Source of the DNA: Parelaphostrongylus tenuis
Taxonomy: Eukaryota; Nematoda; Chromadorea; Rhabditida; Metastrongylidae
DNA: 64,000 nt
NCBI GenBank assembly: GCA_019055375.1
Contig: JAHQIW010005374.1
Coordinates: 248,001 to 312,000, forward strand
Reading direction: 5' to 3'
Below, piece after piece: positions 59,545 to 64,000 of this stretch. A program made the translations under genes and the position numbers. Within the stretch, counting starts at the first letter, position 1, and every line of letters begins with the position of its first letter. The notes under the pieces were generated by a model. The model searched no databases, was not told the origin of the DNA, and saw only the letters and a list, made by a program, of their open reading frames with translations.

Positions 59545-59985
59545 GTTTAGTCTGATTATAAATTTTGAATCTTTCTTGAGGCCTGTCCACGACACTTTTA
59601 GAGTTTTAGGCACATGTTTCGGCCTTCCAGCCTCATCAGTAGCACGGAGCATTTTCGTTTCGTCGGTTCCTCGAGGACATAACGCCTATACAGAGGAATC
59701 GACGATGAACTTACTACGCTCGACGTACGGTGGAAGGATCACCGTGACGTTCTTGGGGAGTGATCGATTGTCGACCGCATGGCGTACGGCTGTCAGGTGA
59801 GGATATGCAACAAAATCTTCCAATCGACTAATATAAGGGATATGTGCTCACGGAACTGACCGAACGAAAAGGCCCGTGTTACTGATGAGGCCAGGGTCGA
59901 AAGCCGAAACACGTGTCTAGCACTTTGTAAGTGTTGTAACACACCTCATGAAAGACTCAAAATATGTTATCAGATAAAATTAACT
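59545..59985. mobile_element. Family 4 hammerhead element, inverted pair
   Basis: A minus copy (about 59545-59650) and a plus copy (about 59840-59985) of family 4 face each other across about 190 bases. Shared blocks on the two strands include a CTCA.GAAAGA.TCAAAAT.T tail and the hammerhead. The minus copy (59604-59645) keeps CUGAUGA and GGCUGGAAGGCC, but the cleavage triplet reads GCC and stem I is broken; the plus copy is intact. Confidence 0.68.
59876..59923 (+). ncRNA. Hammerhead ribozyme, family 4, complete
   Basis: Stem I GUGUUA (59876-59881) pairs with UAGCAC (59918-59923), with one G-U. Core CUGAUGA at 59882-59888, stem II GGC/GCC with an 11-base loop, GAAA at 59906-59909, cleavage after GUC at 59917. 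From the last A of GAAA the sequence ACACGUGU is an 8-base palindrome, which in a single molecule gives only two stem III pairs and a 4-base loop, but would give eight pairs between two molecules. Confidence 0.85.
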
Positions 59986-59989
59986 ACAT

Positions 59990-62630
59990 ACGGAGAAGTG
60001 CGACTCAATCCGACACAAGAGGAGAAAAGCCATTTACTTGGATCAGTGGTGGTTCAGAATGAGTATATGGTCACTTGAGCGCGTATTCAACCCTCGAAGG
60101 ATAATTGTTAAAGCTCGCGACATTGATCAATTCCTGAAAGAACGGCTTGTGCTCTACTTCACCAAGTATCATATGAGGTGATCGAGCGCACGCCTAGCTT
60201 TTACAACTAGTGAAGGCTTACCGATGGAAAAGTTAGTGCTATGTACCTCACAGAGCTATGGGAAGAAGTCGTCGACCCCAAAGGGATGAAAGGCTTGATG
60301 AGCCTTGGGCAGACATCGAGTTATTGAGCACGTGTGTGTCGCAAGCACTTTTAACCATGGCACCACACGCGCCGTTCTCAGCCCATAGACGCTGCATTTG
60401 TATAAGTAATGCACGTTAATGGTTAAGCAGCACGAAAAAACTAGTTCAAGAAAGATTCGTCTAATATTATGTAATTGGCCTGCTGTTTCCAATCCTAATA
60501 TGCATTCGAAAATGTTCTGTGGTTCATTCAGCGCATCGACTCTGCACTTCGTTCTTCTTATCGTATTAAAGGTTGTATAGAGAAATATTTGAAAACATAA
60601 GGAAAGAGATGCTGCAAGCATTGAGTGCGCTAATTCGCCCTCAGCCTCGATTGAATCGCAAAACAAGAAAGCTCCTTCAGACCTTCGAAAGGCAAAAGCC
60701 TACTGGAGATTTCTAGTAATGCTTTATCATGACCAATTCTAAGTGAAACCATGCAAAAAGGCTAGCATTCAATAAATACATGGAGGGCAGATTTATAGAT
60801 TCTCCAGCAGAGATCAAAACCACACCTCATGAGAGATCAGAGCCTTACTATCCTCATGAGAGCAAATAGCGCAAAGAATGGGGCAAGCAGCGCGAGTGCC
60901 AATTGAATGAAAGAAGTAGTTTTATCTAGGTACCTCGTTATCATGTATATCAACGTAGTTTGCTTCCGTCATATGAGCCGTCTGGGTTCAACGCATTTAT
61001 AGGCATTCGTGAGCATGAAATATTAAAATGCTTCGATGTCCGCGTTCAGCTACCGCAGAGGATTCTTCCGGTCCTGCTCCTGACACGATTTCCACCTGAC
61101 TGATAATTTGTGCCAAGGCAATGTTTTTTTTCCGCAAAGCTTTAACAATTTCCTCATACTGTCATCTCTTTTGACCAGTGAGCTACTGTTGCCAAATGGC
61201 TGTTCTACGCATCCTATAATACTCTCCAGCCATGATTCAAAGATGATACTGCAAGGAAAATCACGATTAGAAGGCGAAATTAAGTCTTAGTAGCAGGCGG
61301 GAGCCAATTAACATGCTGTTAACTATTTAAGCCAATTGTATAATGAAAGGCTGTAGTCTGCCTAAATGGTAATTTTCTGGTCATGCGCGACAGCTTAAAA
61401 AAGAGGGAGTGTTAGATACAATTAATAGTTATTATGAAAAACAATAAGAAATGTCATGTAAGGCGAAGTCTAACGGTTTATTAGTCAATCTAAAAATCGC
61501 TACCAACCATGGGCAAAATTTCTGATGGATGAACACGAACCTTTCTTTATTTTGAGTCCATGATTTATTGCGAAAATCCCGCTGGCATTTTCGAATGTGA
61601 TGAAATGTTTCTTCTATAATAAAAAGTTCCCCAAAAATAATGTTGGATGAGACGGAAAAAGATGTGAACAAAATTTGTCATTTCTCGGTGGTAAAACCTC
61701 ACTATTTTTTAGACGATCCAAGTTGTTATGCACTTTTCAAAGTTTGTGTTCACGAATTGAGAGGAATACGTCATCACTGAAACAAACAAGATTGTTCTTG
61801 CTTTCTCATATAGAATAAAACTACAAAATGAAAATACGTTTTAAACAAAATGTTTTCAACACTACGTTCTTCTAGAGCGGATGTAGTGAATGGGCTCAGT
61901 AATAATGAACTCTCGCAAACTTTTTTGAATCAAACCTACTAGGTAGAAAAGAAAGTTCTGAGGCACTCTAAAAAGCATGAGGTTACTTCCATGCATATTA
62001 TTCGAGTATTACAGTTTCTTATGTGGGCTTTTCCTATTGGAGGCATAGATATTAGTTGTCTTTATTTTTACTCTGTTACAAACCTCCACCATGTCCAAAG
62101 ATACAATCAAAGATCGTGTTTTTATTGCGTCTTTATTAGAGAAAGGGCCTTTCACAGCGAACTGCAGTCGATGAAATCAACGAAGTTGAATGGGAAGGCG
62201 CAACAAGCAAATTAATTGCTAGACACTGGCTACTTTAAAAAATAGTTATTATTGTTTTTGTTCGGAATTCATGCAAACATTTCAATTTTTTGCAAGTGCA
62301 TCGGAGCTTTTTTCCCAATCTAGTAAAGATTATCACTACCTTCGCTCGCGTTACTCAACATCATACATTGCACCGATGCTAAAGAGTACTTTCTTCACCC
62401 AATTTCTTTTCTTGCATCTTTCCTCGCAAACGTTTTTGATTTTGCATATAGCTTGGTGTGAGAATTTGGCATTGGTAAAGAATTGCGCCAAATGTTGATC
62501 GAGTAGATCTATCCTAGTGTTACAATGCACTAGCACCTTCTCAGGTGTTCTCACAGTCATTTTCCATTCTTTGCCGATCAGTTTTCTCTTGACAATCTGA
62601 AACCAGTTTCCTACGTATTTCTATGGATAT
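59990..62630. other. Non-coding, one unassigned ORF
   Basis: The longest frame is minus 60666-60256 (136 codons), containing NTIRRTKCRVDALNEPQNIF and ending HPFGVDDFFP. It has no recognised domain and no splice or spliced-leader context, so it is left unassigned. The rest shows no repeats or exons I can support. Confidence 0.3.
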
Positions 62631-62634
62631 CTAA

Positions 62635-62736
62635 ATATACGTATGTACATATGTACATGTACATATATATATACACATGTGCATATATGTACATATATAT
62701 ACATATATACAAATACGTATATGTACATATATATAC
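62635..62736. repeat. TA/ACATATG microsatellite
   Basis: TACATATGTACATGTACATATATATA-type words over about 100 bases, directly after the 3' end of the SINE on the minus strand. Confidence 0.9.
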
Positions 62737-63100
62737 CCGTCCTCACTGTTAGTGCAAGCCTCAACACAAGAAGACTGTGTTGGTTCAGCTGTTTTGTTTC
62801 GTGAAGCCCCGTGGTATGCTTAACCGAGGCTTCCGTAACTCAACACCACATTGGAGCAATAGCTGGCCTTTGTGGATTAGAGGGAGATTAACCACCTTAT
62901 GACTAGTAGCTACCAAGATGGCAGTCGTTCGATAACGGCTTACTCTCAATTGGGCTTTCTGGGTGGAAACGTCGAAAATCCCTCTCAGCACAGGTGGTCC
63001 CGCTGGTAGGTTGAACTCTTGCTGAACTTCGCAGTCCGACGTCTCAACCACCTGTTAGCCACGTTGAGGCGGTGAACCATTTGTTATAATCTATTTATAT
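62735..63100 (-). repeat. tRNA-derived SINE with an RTE-like 3' end, family D
   Basis: On the minus strand a tRNA-like head near 63080-63000 (GGCTAACAGGTGGTTGAGACG, GGACTGCGAAG, GAGTTCAACCTACC) is followed by a unique body. It ends TGTTGAGGCTTGCACTAACA then GTGAGGACGGGT, closely similar to the last bases of RTE remnants 1 and 2. A TA-rich microsatellite follows. A shared 3' end is how SINEs are usually mobilised by a partner LINE. Confidence 0.55.
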
Positions 63101-63104
63101 TATA

Positions 63105-63275
63105 TCCGGTTCATACATCCTCTCAGAAGGCTTGCGAACAAGATTTGCTTCCACGTCGAAACATATATTAATCATATAACTTATGTAATATGTATCACGA
63201 CTTTTCATTTATCTACTCTTATTGTCGAATGCATGTGGTGCGGTCAGCGTGCACTCGGGGCACACAAAGTCGATG
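63105..63275. other. Non-coding spacer
   Basis: Nothing recognised. Confidence 0.3.
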
Positions 63276-63279
63276 GTTC

Positions 63280-63690
63280 CATTGCGGCGGTGAAAATAGC
63301 ATCGACTGTTTTCAAAACCTCGCAATAAACATTCAAAATGATTTGAAAAAGAGTATTTAGAGCCTAAGCGAAGTTGGTACGCCAAGGCCATACACGCGCT
63401 TAGGCTTTAAACATTCTTTTTGAAACTATTTTGGATGTTTATTGAGAGGTTTCAAAAACAGTCGATACCATAGACCAGTTTTGCTCTACCAGCCGAGATC
63501 CATCAACTGAGAAGTGGTGATGGACCACTGTCATTGTACACTAGTGCCGTCACCACATAGGCCTCCCTCCTTGTTACAATGCAAGACCTAACGTGGAGTT
63601 TGGGTAGCTGACAGACCTCCGAAACATGCATGTATGGCCCTGGTGTACGAATCTCGCTTAGGCTTCAAACATTCTTTTCAAAAAGGTCAT
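63280..63690. mobile_element. Family 3 hammerhead elements: inverted and direct copies
   Basis: The left arm (63299-63367) is inverted relative to 63397-63471 (GACTGTTTTCAAAACCTCGCAATAAACATTC against its complement). The plus unit then runs to a second TTAGGCTTCAAACATTCTTTT end at 63658, 258 bases after the first at 63400. The hammerhead between (63600-63646) keeps CCGAAAC and UGGCCC, but the CUGACGA core is cut to CUGACAGA. Confidence 0.65.
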
Positions 63691-63694
63691 ATAA

Positions 63695-64000
63695 CTGCCG
63701 GAATTTTTGCAGAAAGTTGCTATATCTTCTATAAAATCGATGGTTGGAGCTTCGGAAGCTTCGTTTTCCTGAAAGCGTATGCGTACCATTTTATACCATA
63801 TCTAATTACTCAGTTAATATTCACATATGCAGGGAAAATCTGACGCAAGAAGCATTTTGAATGGCTACTTACTATATAGAAACCACCGTTCAACAACTCA
63901 TATGGGAAACGTTATTGGTGTTTTGTCACATACTATCAGTAACAAATCTCATTCATATTAGAAAATCCACCTGAGATCAAGTGCCATATCACGTGTGACG
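63695..64000. other. Window end, nothing recognised
   Basis: A 69-codon frame starting in the family 3 repeat (63634) carries over into unique sequence by chance. Confidence 0.3.

Overview
The window reads as a stretch of nuclear genome from a clade V nematode, most likely a strongylid (hookworm or trichostrongylid type). The evidence is one intact 43-base intron with a TTTTTGCAG acceptor, a spliced-leader-type acceptor 3 bases before an ATG, compact exons separated by transposon-filled introns, and the repeat mix of Penelope-like elements, RTE-type LINEs, tRNA-derived SINEs and a mariner remnant. No bacterial-style operons, rRNA or CRISPR arrays were seen.

Three host genes can be supported, all in the first 9 kb. 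(1) The last seven exons of a TPRA1/tpra-1 seven-transmembrane protein gene run + from base 1 to the stop at 5733; all six exon junction phases agree. (2) A small two-exon ORF of 61 residues lies + at 6781-7009. (3) A secreted, ten-cysteine TIL-like inhibitor of 108 residues in three exons lies - at 8549-7525. Further right only isolated, unassigned coding-like ORFs were found (18.4, 18.9, 25.9, 32.0, 54.8 and 60.4 kb).

From about 9 kb to the end the window is repeat-dominated. A degenerate Penelope-like element (PLE; reverse transcriptase, zinc-finger linker and GIY-YIG endonuclease) lies - at 22.6-24.4 kb. RTE-type LINE remnants lie - at 26.4-28.0, 37.3-40.0 and 58.0-58.4 kb, with a fragment + near 2.1 kb. 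At least four tRNA-derived SINE families, a long-inverted-repeat DNA element (35.7-36.6 kb), a mariner N-terminus (48.0 kb), TA-rich microsatellites and a 0.6-kb GATAGT-type array complete the picture.

The most striking content is a set of hammerhead ribozymes carried by short repeats that are related to, or behave like, PLE terminal repeats. I separate four families. Family 1 belongs to the PLE; family 2 has the stem I pair GCCCGA/UCGGGC and a GCAA-capped stem II; family 3 has a GGGCCA/UGGCCC stem I consensus; family 4 has GUGUUA/UAGCAC. Cores such as CUGAUGA or CUGACGA plus GAAA stay constant while stem I changes on both sides together, which is covariation. Several copies look complete (2472-2518, 4868-4910, 54062-54103, 59876-59923). 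In families 2, 3 and 4 the stem III segment after GAA is an 8-10 base palindrome, and in family 1 it is a loopless ACGU; this suggests cleavage as a paired double hammerhead. Many copies are head-to-head inverted dimers, up to a perfect 164-base-arm palindrome, flanked by 9-16 bp target-site duplications. Family 3 shows direct repeats with a period near 258-267 bases. This fits small, ORF-less, hammerhead-bearing retroelements (retrozyme-like) that use PLE machinery; that mobilisation route is inference.
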